A stretch of 64,000 nucleotides of DNA from Phytoactinopolyspora halophila (lineage in GTDB: Bacteria; Actinomycetota; Actinomycetes; Jiangellales; Jiangellaceae): contig NZ_QMIG01000003.1 of the NCBI RefSeq assembly GCF_003287285.1, positions 310,001 to 374,000 of the forward strand, read 5' to 3'. Under the pieces are notes generated by a model. That model was not told the origin of the DNA, searched no databases, and worked only from the letters and a program-made list of their open reading frames with translations. Positions within the stretch are counted from its first letter, which is position 1, and each line of letters begins with the position of its first letter. Positions 53,551 through 62,799 of the stretch are shown in pieces. The translations under genes were made by a program, and so were the position numbers.

Positions 53551-55887
53551 CTAACGCCTGACGGCCGCTTCGCGCGGCGCCGTCTCCTCGCCGGAACCAT
53601 CCCGCCTGCCCTCGCCCAGATCGACCCGGGGCAGGACGTGGCCCAACCAGTGCGGCAACCACCAGTTCACCCCGCCGAGCAGGCGCATGGTCGCGGGCAC
53701 CAGCACGGTGCGAACCAGAGTGGCATCGATCAGGATGGCCACGGCCAGCACCAGGCCCAGCTGCTGCAACTCCGCGATGGGCACGGCCGCGAAGCTGGCG
53801 AACACCACCACCATGATGGCCGCCGCCGACGTGATGGGCCGGGCAGTGTGTGCAAGTCCGTCGGCCACGGCCCGGGCATTGTCACCGGTGCGTTGCCACT
53901 CCTCGCGCATCCGGCCCACCAACAACACTTCGTAATCCATGGACAGGCCGAACAGCAGCGCGAAGGCCATGAGCGGGAGGAAGAACTGCACGAATCCGAT
54001 GTCGGCGAAGCCGATCACGTCGGCACCCACGCCGTGCTGCACCACGGCCACCAGCACGCCGAGCGACGCACCCACGCCGAGAATGTTCATCACGGCAGCT
54101 TTCAGGGGCAGCACGGCGCTGCGGAATGCCACCAGCAACAAGAGCAGCGAGAGGGCAACGATCAGCCCGATCGCCCACGGCTGTTTCGCTTCGACCTCGT
54201 CGGTGAGATCGGCGACCGTGGCACTCATTCCACCGACATGCACGTCGAGATCGGTGCCCGCGGTGGCGTCGGGACCGATGACAGAACGGATGTCATCGAC
54301 CAGGCCGGCGGTTTCGGGCGCGTCTGCCGGCTGCTGCGTGATCACCGTGATCACCGTCGTGTCCATGCCGCCGTCGAGGTCCACCACCGGGCGCAACACC
54401 TCCCCGGCGACGGGATCGGCGGCGGCGCGCTCCAGTGCCTGTGACGTGGGTGTGCCGACGCTCTCGTTCAGGATGCCGGTCAACGACTCGGTACGCGCGA
54501 CGTCGGGATGGTCGCCGATCTGCTCGGTGAGGGCCGCCACAGCACCCAGGTCCTGGTTATCGAACGCGCCATCCGGCGAGTGCACGACGACGGACATCGG
54601 CGCCATCGCACCGCTGGCGAACTCGTCGGTGAGAATCGCCAGTCCCTGACCGGACGGCCGATCTTCAAGGCCGGTGTTCGTGTCGAAACCGAGCTCGAGG
54701 TCGAACACGGGGATGGCCAGCGCGCCGAGAACGGCCACGCTCGCGACGAACGCGGACACCGGACGGCGCATCACGCCGTGTGCCCAGCGAACCCATCCGC
54801 TTCGCCCCGACCCCGAGCGTTGAGGGTCCCGTTCGCGGCGCCGGGGTAGCACACGCAGCCGGTCGACCCGTGCACCCACGAGGCCGAGCACGGCGGGAAG
54901 GAGCGACAGCGCGACGGCGACCATCACCGCCACGGTGGTCGACGCGGCGATGGCGAGATTGGTGAAGACGGCGTTGTCCACCAGATAGAGCCCCGACAGC
55001 GAGAGGGCCACGGTAATGCCCGAGAACAGCACCGCCTTACCGGTCGTGGACACGGCCATCCCGGCCGCCGCCACCCGGTCGTCACCCCGCGCCAGCTGCT
55101 CGCGAAACCTGGTCAGGACGAACAGGCTGTAGTCGATGCCGACACCGAGGCCGAGCAGGATGGCCAGACTTTCGACCATGATGTCGAACGTGTGGGCGTA
55201 GCTCGCCGCCCCGAGCAGCCCGAGAGTCACGGTCACACCGACCAGGGCCAACAGTATGGGCATGCCTGCCGCCACCAGCGTGCCGAAGGCGAGGACCAAG
55301 ACGATCAGCGCAAGTGGCAACCCGATCATCTCAGCACGGTTCAGCCCTTCCTGCTCCGCGTCGAGCAGGTCCACGAACAGCGGCGACTCGCCCGTGAGGA
55401 AGATCTGCACATCGCTGGTCGCCAGCGGATCGGTGACGGCACGCAGGTCGTCCACGAGATCCTGGTGCTCTTCACTCTCGCCGGTCAGCCCGATCACCAC
55501 GATCGCGGAATGGCCGTCGTCGGAGATCTGTCCGGTGGCGCCCTCCTGGTAGGGCCCGATGACGCTGACCACCCCGTCGACGTCGCGCACGGCCGCAACC
55601 GCCTCGTCGACGATTTCCCGGAAGGGCTCGTCGGTCGCGGTGTACTCGTCGGAGGAGAACACCAGCATGTCCTGTTCGGTGATTGGCTCCGCGAACTCCT
55701 CCTCCACGAGCTCGTCCGCCCGGTCCGCATCCGTGCCCGGTACTGTCAGCGACAGCCCGCCCAGCCGGTCGTGCAGTTGCATTGCGAACACCCCGCCAAC
55801 GACGAGAAGGAGTGCCCACACCGCGACCACGCGCCACGGATGGCGGGCTTGCGCGATGCCGATCCGGTACAAGAGTGGGTTCGTCAC
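53551..55887 (-). CDS. MMPL-family RND exporter
   Basis: 778 residues. Two halves each have one membrane segment, a large extracytoplasmic domain and five clustered segments. The first half shows GIGVGID-type LGLGVGIDYSLFVLTRFREQL and the second ALLFGLSMDYEVLLVGRMREEW, whose Asp-Tyr pairs carry the proton path in MmpL transporters. The start is GTG 55887 after GGAGG, 21 bases after the TetR stop. MMPL exporters move lipids, siderophores or drugs; with an adjacent TetR, drug or lipid export is likely. Confidence 0.9.
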   Translation of the reverse strand: MTNPLLYRIGIAQARHPWRVVAVWALLLVVGGVFAMQLHDRLGGLSLTVPGTDADRADELVEEEFAEPITEQDMLVFSSDEYTATDEPFREIVDEAVAAVRDVDGVVSVIGPYQEGATGQISDDGHSAIVVIGLTGESEEHQDLVDDLRAVTDPLATSDVQIFLTGESPLFVDLLDAEQEGLNRAEMIGLPLALIVLVLAFGTLVAAGMPILLALVGVTVTLGLLGAASYAHTFDIMVESLAILLGLGVGIDYSLFVLTRFREQLARGDDRVAAAGMAVSTTGKAVLFSGITVALSLSGLYLVDNAVFTNLAIAASTTVAVMVAVALSLLPAVLGLVGARVDRLRVLPRRRERDPQRSGSGRSGWVRWAHGVMRRPVSAFVASVAVLGALAIPVFDLELGFDTNTGLEDRPSGQGLAILTDEFASGAMAPMSVVVHSPDGAFDNQDLGAVAALTEQIGDHPDVARTESLTGILNESVGTPTSQALERAAADPVAGEVLRPVVDLDGGMDTTVITVITQQPADAPETAGLVDDIRSVIGPDATAGTDLDVHVGGMSATVADLTDEVEAKQPWAIGLIVALSLLLLLVAFRSAVLPLKAAVMNILGVGASLGVLVAVVQHGVGADVIGFADIGFVQFFLPLMAFALLFGLSMDYEVLLVGRMREEWQRTGDNARAVADGLAHTARPITSAAAIMVVVFASFAAVPIAELQQLGLVLAVAILIDATLVRTVLVPATMRLLGGVNWWLPHWLGHVLPRVDLGEGRRDGSGEETAPREAAVRR

Positions 55888-55908
55888 AGTAGCCTCCCAA
55901 GCCTCCGA

Positions 55909-56532
55909 TCACCGGGTGCCGCGCTGGTACACCAGAGCGTTCAGCGCGTCCGCCGCGCGGGCTCCGTCATATCCCGGCGCGGCGAGGGTGTGTAGCAACA
56001 TGCCGTCGAGCGCGGCGATCAGCGCCGACGCGAGCGCCGTGGCATCGATGTCCGCTGCGATGCTCCCGCGCTCCTGCTCGGCGCGGATCACGTCGGCCAG
56101 CATCGTCCGGTACTGGTCGAGCAGCTCCGCGAACCGATCACGAAGTTTCTCGTCCCGGGTGCAGGCCATCATCACCTCGACGACCAGCGCCTGGCGGCGC
56201 TCGGTGAGACCCTGCACGTACCACTGCGCCGCAGCTGCGATGACGTCGTCCACCGTGGCGTTATCGAGCGCCGGCAGTGGCTCCGTGAACAGCGTGTCGA
56301 TCGCGGCTAGCGCCGCCTCGCGCAGCAGCTCCCCCTTGCCGCGGAAGTGATAGCTGACGGCGCCGTGGGGCACACCCGCGCGTTCGGCGATCGCCCGGGT
56401 GCTCACGCCTCCCCAGCCCATCTCGGCGATCAGATCGGCTGCGGCCTCGAGGATCGCCGCACGGGTCGTCTCGCCTCGCTCCGCGCTCGTCTTTACCGTT
56501 GTCCGATCGGATTGTCCATTCGACTTGTCCAC
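55909..56532 (-). CDS. TetR-family regulator of the MMPL exporter
   Basis: 207 residues. The N-terminal HTH has ETTRAAILEAAADLIAEMGWGGVSTRAIAERAGVPHGAVSYHFRGKGELL. The rest is the all-helical ligand domain (QALVVEVMMACTRDEKLRDRF). GTG 56532 lies inside a perfect 16-base palindrome that is the likely operator, so the protein should repress its own operon. Its stop is 21 bases before the exporter start. Confidence 0.9.
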   Translation of the reverse strand: MDKSNGQSDRTTVKTSAERGETTRAAILEAAADLIAEMGWGGVSTRAIAERAGVPHGAVSYHFRGKGELLREAALAAIDTLFTEPLPALDNATVDDVIAAAAQWYVQGLTERRQALVVEVMMACTRDEKLRDRFAELLDQYRTMLADVIRAEQERGSIAADIDATALASALIAALDGMLLHTLAAPGYDGARAADALNALVYQRGTR

Positions 56533-56540
56533 ATGGACAA
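56525..56540. promoter_or_regulatory. TetR operator overlapping the regulator's start codon
   Basis: TTGTCCACATGGACAA has perfect seven-base half-sites around two bases, and the GTG start (56532-56530) is inside it. A further half-site ATTGTCCA is at 56513-56520 in the coding region. Its position could block transcription, or translation if RNA folds. Confidence 0.75.
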
Positions 56541-56710
56541 CTTATGCGTTCGCGTCATCCAGATCAAGCCGTGGGAGATCCGCATTTTGATTCCTCCGGA
56601 AGACTCCGGGTATAAGGGCACGGGTTACACATACCGGTACACAGGCACCCGCACCTCGCCCCTAAACCCTGGGCGTGGCGCGGAAGTTCGCAGCACAGAA
56701 AGGTGGCACC

Positions 56711-58615
56711 GTGATGGCCGAGACCGGCGCACGCAGCACGCTTCGTGCCGTACTCGTCGGCGGCGCGGCAACCGCGCTCACATTGCCGCTGGCCGGAGCG
56801 GCCGGCGAACCCGGCGACGGCACACCCGCTGCCGCGCAGGTGGACCAGCAAGCGGGCTCGTCACGTGAGCCGACGAAGAGCATCGGCTTCTACGTGGGCA
56901 AGGACCTCACCGACGACGGCTCCGTGCTCCTGGGTGGTTTCGGACACGAGCCGTCGAGCCACTGGTTGGAGATCGTGCCACGACGCGAGTTTGCCGAAGG
57001 TGCGACCACCACGGTCGGCATCACCGACGAGGCGCGCATGCCGGGCGAGCTCATCGAGATTCCCCAGGCACGCGAGACCAACAAGTACATCACCTCGCAC
57101 TATTCGGAGTTCGCCGGCTTTCCTGCCCCGCTGACCAACGGCGGGCTGAACGAGCACGGCGTCGCCGCTCGCGACATCTGGTCCCCCAGCAGCGAGCGGC
57201 TGCTGGAGTTCACCGACGACGTGCAGACCGGGCCGAACTACAGCGATCTGTCCCGCATCGCGATGGAACGTGCCAGCAGCGCGCGCGAGGCCGTGGAGAT
57301 CGTCGGCTCGCTGATCGACGAGCACGGATATTCCAGCTACGGCGGCAACTCGCACCTGTTCGCCGACCAGGACGAGGGCTGGGTGCTGGTGAACTACGGC
57401 GGCAACCAGGGCTTGTGGGCGGCCGAACGGCTCGGCCCCGACGAAGCCCGGGTCTCGTTCCCCGGCTACCTCAACCCCTTCCCGGTGGACTTCCAGGACC
57501 ACCCCGATGAGTACCTCGCGTCGGACAACTTCATCGACTTCGCGGTGGAACAGGGCTGGTTCGACCCCGACGAGAGCGACGAGTTCGACCCGCACGAGGT
57601 CTACGGCGGGCTCCTGCCACACGACCGGCAGGTCAGCGAGACCCATCCCGCCGGCTACAACATGCAAGGCGAGCTCGAAGAGGAACTGGCCGAGGAACTC
57701 GCGCCGGTGTCTCTGCAAGACATGATGGCCTACGTCCGTGACCCGCGCTGGTCGCATGATCGGTCCGGATACGGCCAGGTGGCGCAGCTTTCCGACGTGA
57801 AGCATCCAGAGCTAAACAAGCTGTGGACGGCCGTCACGGGAGCGGTGACGACACCATACGTCCCGATCTACATCGGGGCGGAGGACGTGCCACCGGAGTT
57901 CAAGCAGCACCGGTACATGACCAAGGGCGCGGCCGCGGAGTGGCTGGCCGCCGATTACGCCCCGTTGGAGGCGACCCGGTATGCCACGCGCACGTTCAAG
58001 CGGCTCATGTACCACACCTGCGAGGATCCAGAGACGTTCCTGCAGCCGGTGACCGCGGAGATCGAGGAATTCGAGCGTGACCTGCTGCGCGAGCAGGAGC
58101 GGATCGAGCGGCGGGCGCAGGCTCGGCTGCGCTCCGGCCGCGAGGAACTCGGCCGCGAGCTGCTCACCGACTACGTCGGCGAACGCCTGCTCGACGCCCT
58201 GGAACTGGGCGAGGAGGTCGTGAGCGCGGTCGAGGAGCGCACCCGCGAGGACTCGGGCATCCGGTTGCCGAGCGGGCGCGAGCTCCCCGGCGAGACCTTC
58301 CGGGCGGAAAGCCAGAGCATGAACCGCGGCGGGCTCGACGGTGCGGCCAACGACATCGTGCATTGCTACCGCGAGGCTCTCGACGACTACCCGCGCGAAC
58401 ACGGCGCCTACTCCGACCAGGCCGGTGACCTGCTCGGACGGGACAAGCCCGGGAAGCCTGGACGGCCCGGCGAGCTGAGCGAGCTGGGCGGCGTCGGCGC
58501 CGATGTCGATCCGGAGTCACTCCGTGACGCTCTGGACAGCGCCCGGCAGGAGCACGACCCTGACGCCGATTGGGATGCCTTCGCCGATGCCGTTCAGCGC
58601 GAGCTCGACGACTAG
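56711..58615 (+). CDS. Secreted peptidase C69-like (Ntn-hydrolase fold) protein lacking the nucleophile Cys
   Basis: 634 residues. A signal peptide (LRAVLVGGAATALTLPLAGAAG) precedes the C69/dipeptidase-like fold: SIGFYVGKDLTDDGSVLLGG, SSHWLEIVPRREF, GGLNEHGVAARDIW and DQDEGWVLVNYGGNQGLWAA. In C69 enzymes the mature N-terminal residue is Cys before the VGK block (CTxxxVGK). Here that position is Ser (SIGFYVGK). It may be a Ser variant or an inactive relative. The C-terminal third is rich in Glu/Arg and probably helical (ERIERRAQARLRSGREELGR). GTG 56711 has GAAAGG upstream; ATG 56714 is possible. Confidence 0.75.
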   Translation: MMAETGARSTLRAVLVGGAATALTLPLAGAAGEPGDGTPAAAQVDQQAGSSREPTKSIGFYVGKDLTDDGSVLLGGFGHEPSSHWLEIVPRREFAEGATTTVGITDEARMPGELIEIPQARETNKYITSHYSEFAGFPAPLTNGGLNEHGVAARDIWSPSSERLLEFTDDVQTGPNYSDLSRIAMERASSAREAVEIVGSLIDEHGYSSYGGNSHLFADQDEGWVLVNYGGNQGLWAAERLGPDEARVSFPGYLNPFPVDFQDHPDEYLASDNFIDFAVEQGWFDPDESDEFDPHEVYGGLLPHDRQVSETHPAGYNMQGELEEELAEELAPVSLQDMMAYVRDPRWSHDRSGYGQVAQLSDVKHPELNKLWTAVTGAVTTPYVPIYIGAEDVPPEFKQHRYMTKGAAAEWLAADYAPLEATRYATRTFKRLMYHTCEDPETFLQPVTAEIEEFERDLLREQERIERRAQARLRSGREELGRELLTDYVGERLLDALELGEEVVSAVEERTREDSGIRLPSGRELPGETFRAESQSMNRGGLDGAANDIVHCYREALDDYPREHGAYSDQAGDLLGRDKPGKPGRPGELSELGGVGADVDPESLRDALDSARQEHDPDADWDAFADAVQRELDD

Positions 58616-58641
58616 GTGCAGCACCCCGCCCACCTCCACCC

Positions 58642-58698
58642 CCGCTGATCATGAACACTTACCGACCACATAGGTCTATAAGTGTTCATGATCAGCGG
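58642..58698. repeat. Dispersed hairpin family C, copy C2, at a convergent junction
   Basis: Perfect 20-base arms (58642-58661 and 58679-58698, CCGCTGATCATGAACACTTA) with a 17-base loop. Arms are the same as in C1 apart from the innermost bases, and the loop is C1's in reverse complement. The right arm covers the last codons of the DUF998 gene on the minus strand, so it overlaps coding sequence. Confidence 0.9.
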
Positions 58699-59483
58699 AA
58701 CGAGCCGGTGATCGAGGCTTCGGAATGGCGATCGGCGCGGTTGTTCAACCGTCTCACCGGCGGCATCGTGAACGCCGAGCGGTACAGGTGGACGCCCAGC
58801 GTGCTGACCCAGATACATGCCACGACGGCGATCGCTCGCTGAATCGCCCCCAGCCAGTGGGGCAGCACCTCGGTGCTCATCAGCGTGAAGAGTACGAGGG
58901 TGACGATGCCGCTGGAGACGGATGGCAGCTGCATGCGACGCCACGCGTCATAGCGCCCGACACTCCACGAGATCAACAATTGGGAGCCTCCGGCGATCAG
59001 GAACGTCGCCACGCTCGCCACGTCGTGCACCTCGTGGTACAGCGAGACGTCGCCCGTGCTGACCTTGGCGGAACAGACCGGGAATTGCAGGCCGCAATCG
59101 TGCCGGACCGAACCGATGACGATCACGCCGAGGCCGCTCAGCATGACGCCCAGGGACCCGGCCCTGCCCAGCGAGTCCGGCAGCACGTAAAGCAACCCGG
59201 CGCCCAGCGACAGCACGCCGATGCCGAACATCACCAGGGCCAGAATCACGATCCAGGGGTGAGCCGCGTCGACCGCGGCCAATGAGCTGATGTAGTCGCT
59301 GCGCGGATCGTAGCGTTCCTGTACCGCACCCGCGATCAGCCAGCCGAGGGTGAAGACCAACGCCCCGCCGACCGACGACACCACCAGCCAGGTGGACAAC
59401 ACCCGCCGTCGCGATGGGTCGGCCAGCAACATAGCCATGGATTCGCGCTCACTCCGCTCGCCGGCATCCCCCGTCTGCGGCAT
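58692..59483 (-). CDS. DUF998-family integral membrane protein
   Basis: About 263 residues with six or seven membrane segments (WLVVSSVGGALVFTLGWLIA, VILALVMFGIGVLSLGAGLL and others). The YDPRSDYISSLAA after the first segment is the DUF998 signature. A Cys pair in RHDCGLQFPVCSAKV faces one side of the membrane, followed by HEVHDVAS, also typical. The start is uncertain: I use ATG 59483 after GGGGA; GTG 59531 and ATG 59438 are alternatives. Function is unknown. The last codons lie in hairpin C2. Confidence 0.75.
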   Translation of the reverse strand: MPQTGDAGERSERESMAMLLADPSRRRVLSTWLVVSSVGGALVFTLGWLIAGAVQERYDPRSDYISSLAAVDAAHPWIVILALVMFGIGVLSLGAGLLYVLPDSLGRAGSLGVMLSGLGVIVIGSVRHDCGLQFPVCSAKVSTGDVSLYHEVHDVASVATFLIAGGSQLLISWSVGRYDAWRRMQLPSVSSGIVTLVLFTLMSTEVLPHWLGAIQRAIAVVACIWVSTLGVHLYRSAFTMPPVRRLNNRADRHSEASITGSFR

Positions 59484-59583
59484 CTGGACGTTCCCCAGGC
59501 CACGACGGCTCGGCCACGCTGCCGACCGCACGAGCTATGCCCGAAGACCGCAGATTACGGAATCATAACATGCGAATCACTTT

Positions 59584-61446
59584 TCATGACATATCGCCTG
59601 GAGTGGCGGATTCCACGTCGCGCACCGCTCCCCTGTCGGCCGAGGTCACCCACGTGGCGTAGGCCCGCAAAGCCGGCGACACGGGACGCTTGCGATCTTC
59701 GGGTCGGTACCCACCCGTGGCCTCCACATGCGCGCGCCGAGCGCGCAGCGTCTCCTCGGAGACGTGCAGTGTGATCGCGCGCCGCGGTATGTCGATGGTG
59801 ATCTCGTCGCCGTCCTCGACGAGAGCGATGGCCCCGCCCGCTGCCGCCTCCGGCGAGACGTGCCCCACGGACAGGCCCGAGGTCCCGCCGGAGAAGCGGC
59901 CGTCGGTGACCAGCGCGCAGGCCGCGCCGAGACCGCGGCCCTTCAGATACGCCGTGGGATAGAGCATCTCCTGCATCCCCGGCCCGCCCCGCGGTCCCTC
60001 GTAGCGAATCACGACGACGTCACCGGCGGCGACCCGCTTGCCCAGAATCGCGTCGACGGCTTCCTCCTGCGACTCCACCACCACGGCGGGTCCGGTGAAG
60101 GTGAGGATGGACTCGTCGACTCCCGCCGTCTTCACGACGCAGCCGTCGTCGGCGAGATTCCCGCGCAGCACCGCCAAGCCGCCGTCCGGCGTGTACGCGT
60201 GCGCGATGTCACGAATGCAGCCCTGGTGGGAATCGAGATCGAGGTCCTGCCAGCGGCGCGACTGGGAGAAGGCCCGGGCCGACGGCTCGCACCCGGGTGC
60301 GGCGTGGAACAGCTCGACGGCGGCGGCCGACGGTGCGGCACCCCGGATGTCCCACTCGGCCAGCCAGGACTCCAGGGTGTCGGCATGAACGCTGCCCACG
60401 TCCGTGTTGAGCAGCTGGGCTCGATGGAGCTCTCCAAGCAGTGCCGGGATGCCGCCGGCGCGGTGGACGTCTTCGATGAGATAGCTGCCGTTCGGGGCAA
60501 CCTTGCACAGGCACGGCACGCGCCGCGAGAGGGCGTCGATGTCGTCGAGCGTGAAACCCAGACCGGCCTCGTGAGCGGCGGCGAGCAAATGCAGGACGGT
60601 GTTGGTGGAGCCGCCCATGGCGATGTCCAGGCACATGGCGTTCTCGAACGCCTCCCGCGAGGCGATGTTGCGTGGCAGCGCCCGCCCGTCGTCCCCGTCG
60701 TAGTACCGGCGTGCAAGCTCGACGACGCTGTGTCCGGCCTTCTCGTACAGGTCCCGGCGTGCGGTGTGCGTGGCCAGTGTCGTGCCGTTGCCCGGCAGCG
60801 CCAGCCCGAGCGCTTCCGTGAGGCAGTTCATCGAATTCGCCGTGAACATGCCGGCACACGAACCGCACGTCGGGCAGGCGTTCTGTTCCATGCGCGTGAG
60901 GTTCTCGTCCGAGACCGTATCGGCGACGGCGCCGGAGACCACGCTGATGAGGTTGAGCCCCTTCTGCACGGTCCCGTCGACGAGCGTCGCCGTACCACCC
61001 TCCATGGGCCCGCCGGAGACGAACACCGTGGGAACGTTCAGCCGCAACGCCGCCATGAGCATCCCGGGGGTGATCTTGTCGCAATTGGACAGGCACACGA
61101 GAGCGTCCGCGCAGTGCGCCTCGACCATGTACTCGATCGAGTCCGCGATCAGGTCCCGCGACGGCAGCGAGTAGAGCATGCCGCCGTGACCCATGGCGAT
61201 ACCGTCGTCAACCGCGATCGTGTTGAACTCGCGCGGGATGCCCCCTGCGGCCGAGATCGCGTCGGCGACGATGCGGCCCACCGGCTGCAGGTGTGTATGT
61301 CCGGGCACGAACTCGGCGAAGCTGTTCGCCACCGCGACGATCGGCTTGCCGAAGTCGTCGCCGTCGACGCCAGCCGCGCGCAACAGGGCGCGCGCGCCGG
61401 CCATGTTGCGGCCATGAGTGACAGTCTGGGAACGAAGTGCAGGCAT
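59584..61446 (-). CDS. ilvD: Dihydroxy-acid dehydratase
   Basis: 620 residues. [20 protein letters not shown] is the classic IlvD start. Cluster ligands are in [15 protein letters not shown] and [17 protein letters not shown], with PGHTHL in the first block. The C-terminus has [14 protein letters not shown] and [21 protein letters not shown]. It makes 2-keto acids in valine, leucine and isoleucine synthesis. It is the biosynthetic counterpart of the sugar-acid dehydratase at 31242, and the motif differences between the two are clear. The frame extends to 61476, but ATG 61446 matches the family. Confidence 0.93.
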   Translation of the reverse strand: MPALRSQTVTHGRNMAGARALLRAAGVDGDDFGKPIVAVANSFAEFVPGHTHLQPVGRIVADAISAAGGIPREFNTIAVDDGIAMGHGGMLYSLPSRDLIADSIEYMVEAHCADALVCLSNCDKITPGMLMAALRLNVPTVFVSGGPMEGGTATLVDGTVQKGLNLISVVSGAVADTVSDENLTRMEQNACPTCGSCAGMFTANSMNCLTEALGLALPGNGTTLATHTARRDLYEKAGHSVVELARRYYDGDDGRALPRNIASREAFENAMCLDIAMGGSTNTVLHLLAAAHEAGLGFTLDDIDALSRRVPCLCKVAPNGSYLIEDVHRAGGIPALLGELHRAQLLNTDVGSVHADTLESWLAEWDIRGAAPSAAAVELFHAAPGCEPSARAFSQSRRWQDLDLDSHQGCIRDIAHAYTPDGGLAVLRGNLADDGCVVKTAGVDESILTFTGPAVVVESQEEAVDAILGKRVAAGDVVVIRYEGPRGGPGMQEMLYPTAYLKGRGLGAACALVTDGRFSGGTSGLSVGHVSPEAAAGGAIALVEDGDEITIDIPRRAITLHVSEETLRARRAHVEATGGYRPEDRKRPVSPALRAYATWVTSADRGAVRDVESATPGDMS

Positions 61447-61489
61447 GCCTCCATTGCCGCACCGGCCCCGCGTCATCGGAAGATGGCGG

Positions 61490-61503
61490 CACTACTAGTA
61501 GTG
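61490..61503. promoter_or_regulatory. Perfect palindrome between ilvD and the XRE gene
   Basis: CACTACTAGTAGTG, 14 bases, 19 bases upstream of the XRE start and 43 from the ilvD start. Short flanking GGCGG repeats surround it. It is a likely operator of the XRE protein. Confidence 0.6.
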
Positions 61504-61522
61504 GCGGTAATAGGATTCCGGC

Positions 61523-62356
61523 GTGGGACAGGACACCGAACGACGCCGCGAACTCGGCGACTTCTTGCGCAAACGTCGCGCGGAACTGGTGCGTGCCGAC
61601 TTCCAGCTGCCACCCGTGGGGCGCACCCGCGTCACCGGGCTACGCCGCGAAGAGATCGCCTATCGCGCCGGTGTGAGCGTCACCTGGTACACCTGGCTCG
61701 AACAGGGGCGCGAGATCAACCCCTCACGCCAGGTGCTGGACTCGATCGCACGCAACATGCGGCTCTCGGTAGCAGAGCACGAGTACGTGCTCTCGCTCGC
61801 CGGCTACGCTCCGAACCATTCCACCGAGCTCGCTCCGGTGGCGGCCCCCGCACACCTGCAGCGCCTCCTCGACGCGCAGGGCGACGCACCCGCATTCGCG
61901 GTGTCCCCCGACTGGACCATTGCCGCCTGGAATGCCGCCTACGAGGCCCTCTACCCCAACGTTGCCACGGTGGCGCCGGAGCAGCGGAACCTGCTCTGGC
62001 TGATCTTCACCGACCCCTACGTCCGGCAGATGCTGCCCGACTGGGAAGTCACCAGCCGCCACTTCGTCGCCGAGTATCGCGCCGAAGCCGGCCCGTCACT
62101 CGGCCACCCCGCACACGTCACGCTCGTCGGCCGATTGCTCGACGAAAGTCCCGAGTTCGCCCGCGCCTGGGAAGAACACCGGATCGAGCGATTCGCCTCC
62201 CGCGAGCGGCGCTTTCACCATCCCGACGTCGGGGACCTCCTGTTCGAACACCACCGGCTGATTCCCTCCGACGTTCCCGACGTCCACGTCGTCGTCTACG
62301 TTCCACAACCAGACTCCGCGACGCGCACGAGGATGCGAACGCTCACCCGTCCATGA
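61523..62356 (+). CDS. XRE-family regulator with MmyB-like ligand domain
   Basis: 277 residues. The HTH (about 5-75) is LGDFLRKRRAELV, RVTGLRREEIAYRAGVSVTWYTWLEQGREINPS. The MmyB-like PAS-type domain (about 105-270) has FAVSPDWTIAAWNAAYEALYP, NLLWLIFTDPYVRQML, FVAEYRAEAG and RRFHHPDVGDL. In this family the ligand pocket binds fatty acids. The family is large in actinobacteria and usually regulates a divergent gene, often a reductase. Here the divergent gene is ilvD. Start GTG 61523. Confidence 0.9.
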   Translation: MGQDTERRRELGDFLRKRRAELVRADFQLPPVGRTRVTGLRREEIAYRAGVSVTWYTWLEQGREINPSRQVLDSIARNMRLSVAEHEYVLSLAGYAPNHSTELAPVAAPAHLQRLLDAQGDAPAFAVSPDWTIAAWNAAYEALYPNVATVAPEQRNLLWLIFTDPYVRQMLPDWEVTSRHFVAEYRAEAGPSLGHPAHVTLVGRLLDESPEFARAWEEHRIERFASRERRFHHPDVGDLLFEHHRLIPSDVPDVHVVVYVPQPDSATRTRMRTLTRP

Positions 62357-62743
62357 CGCTCGCCGAACCAGCGGATATCGCACAGCTTTCTGGCCGGGCA
62401 TCGCCCGTTCCGGCCGGGCATCGCCGCTCTCACAGGGACACCCGCCGCGAGAGCCCGGTCACGTGCGTCAGCGACGTGTCGTTGCCGGTCGTTACGGAAT
62501 TCCACGCCAGTCGCGGTGCATGGGCCGGGTACGGACCGAGGTGGACCTCTCGGCCGCCGCACTACTGCCCGTCAGCGTGGCCTACCAGCGGGCCACCCGG
62601 CGACACGTCGGTTCGGCCGACAGTTTGCCCGACATCCCGAGTGTCGTACGGACCGTACTCCCGACGCTCACCTGAGCCAATGCAGGACGGGGGCTCCTGC
62701 GGTATCACGTCTCCCGCGAGGCACTGCCACAACGTGAGAGATG
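62357..62743. other. Gene-free stretch
   Basis: There is no frame with a ribosome site or recognisable protein. The plus-strand frame at 62463-62675 is short and Arg/Pro-biased. A terminator for the XRE gene is not evident. Confidence 0.5.
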
Positions 62744-62787
62744 AGAACCGACATTATCGAGGTGATGGTCACGACAATGTCGGTTCT
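62744..62787. terminator. Hairpin downstream of the last minus-strand gene
   Basis: Arms AGAACCGACATTAT (62744-62757) and ACAATGTCGGTTCT (62774-62787) match at 13 of 14 positions with a 16-base loop. It lies 12 bases beyond the stop of the gene at 62800. On the plus strand it is followed by TTTA. It is a probable terminator. Confidence 0.6.
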
Positions 62788-62799
62788 TTACAGCTCGTG

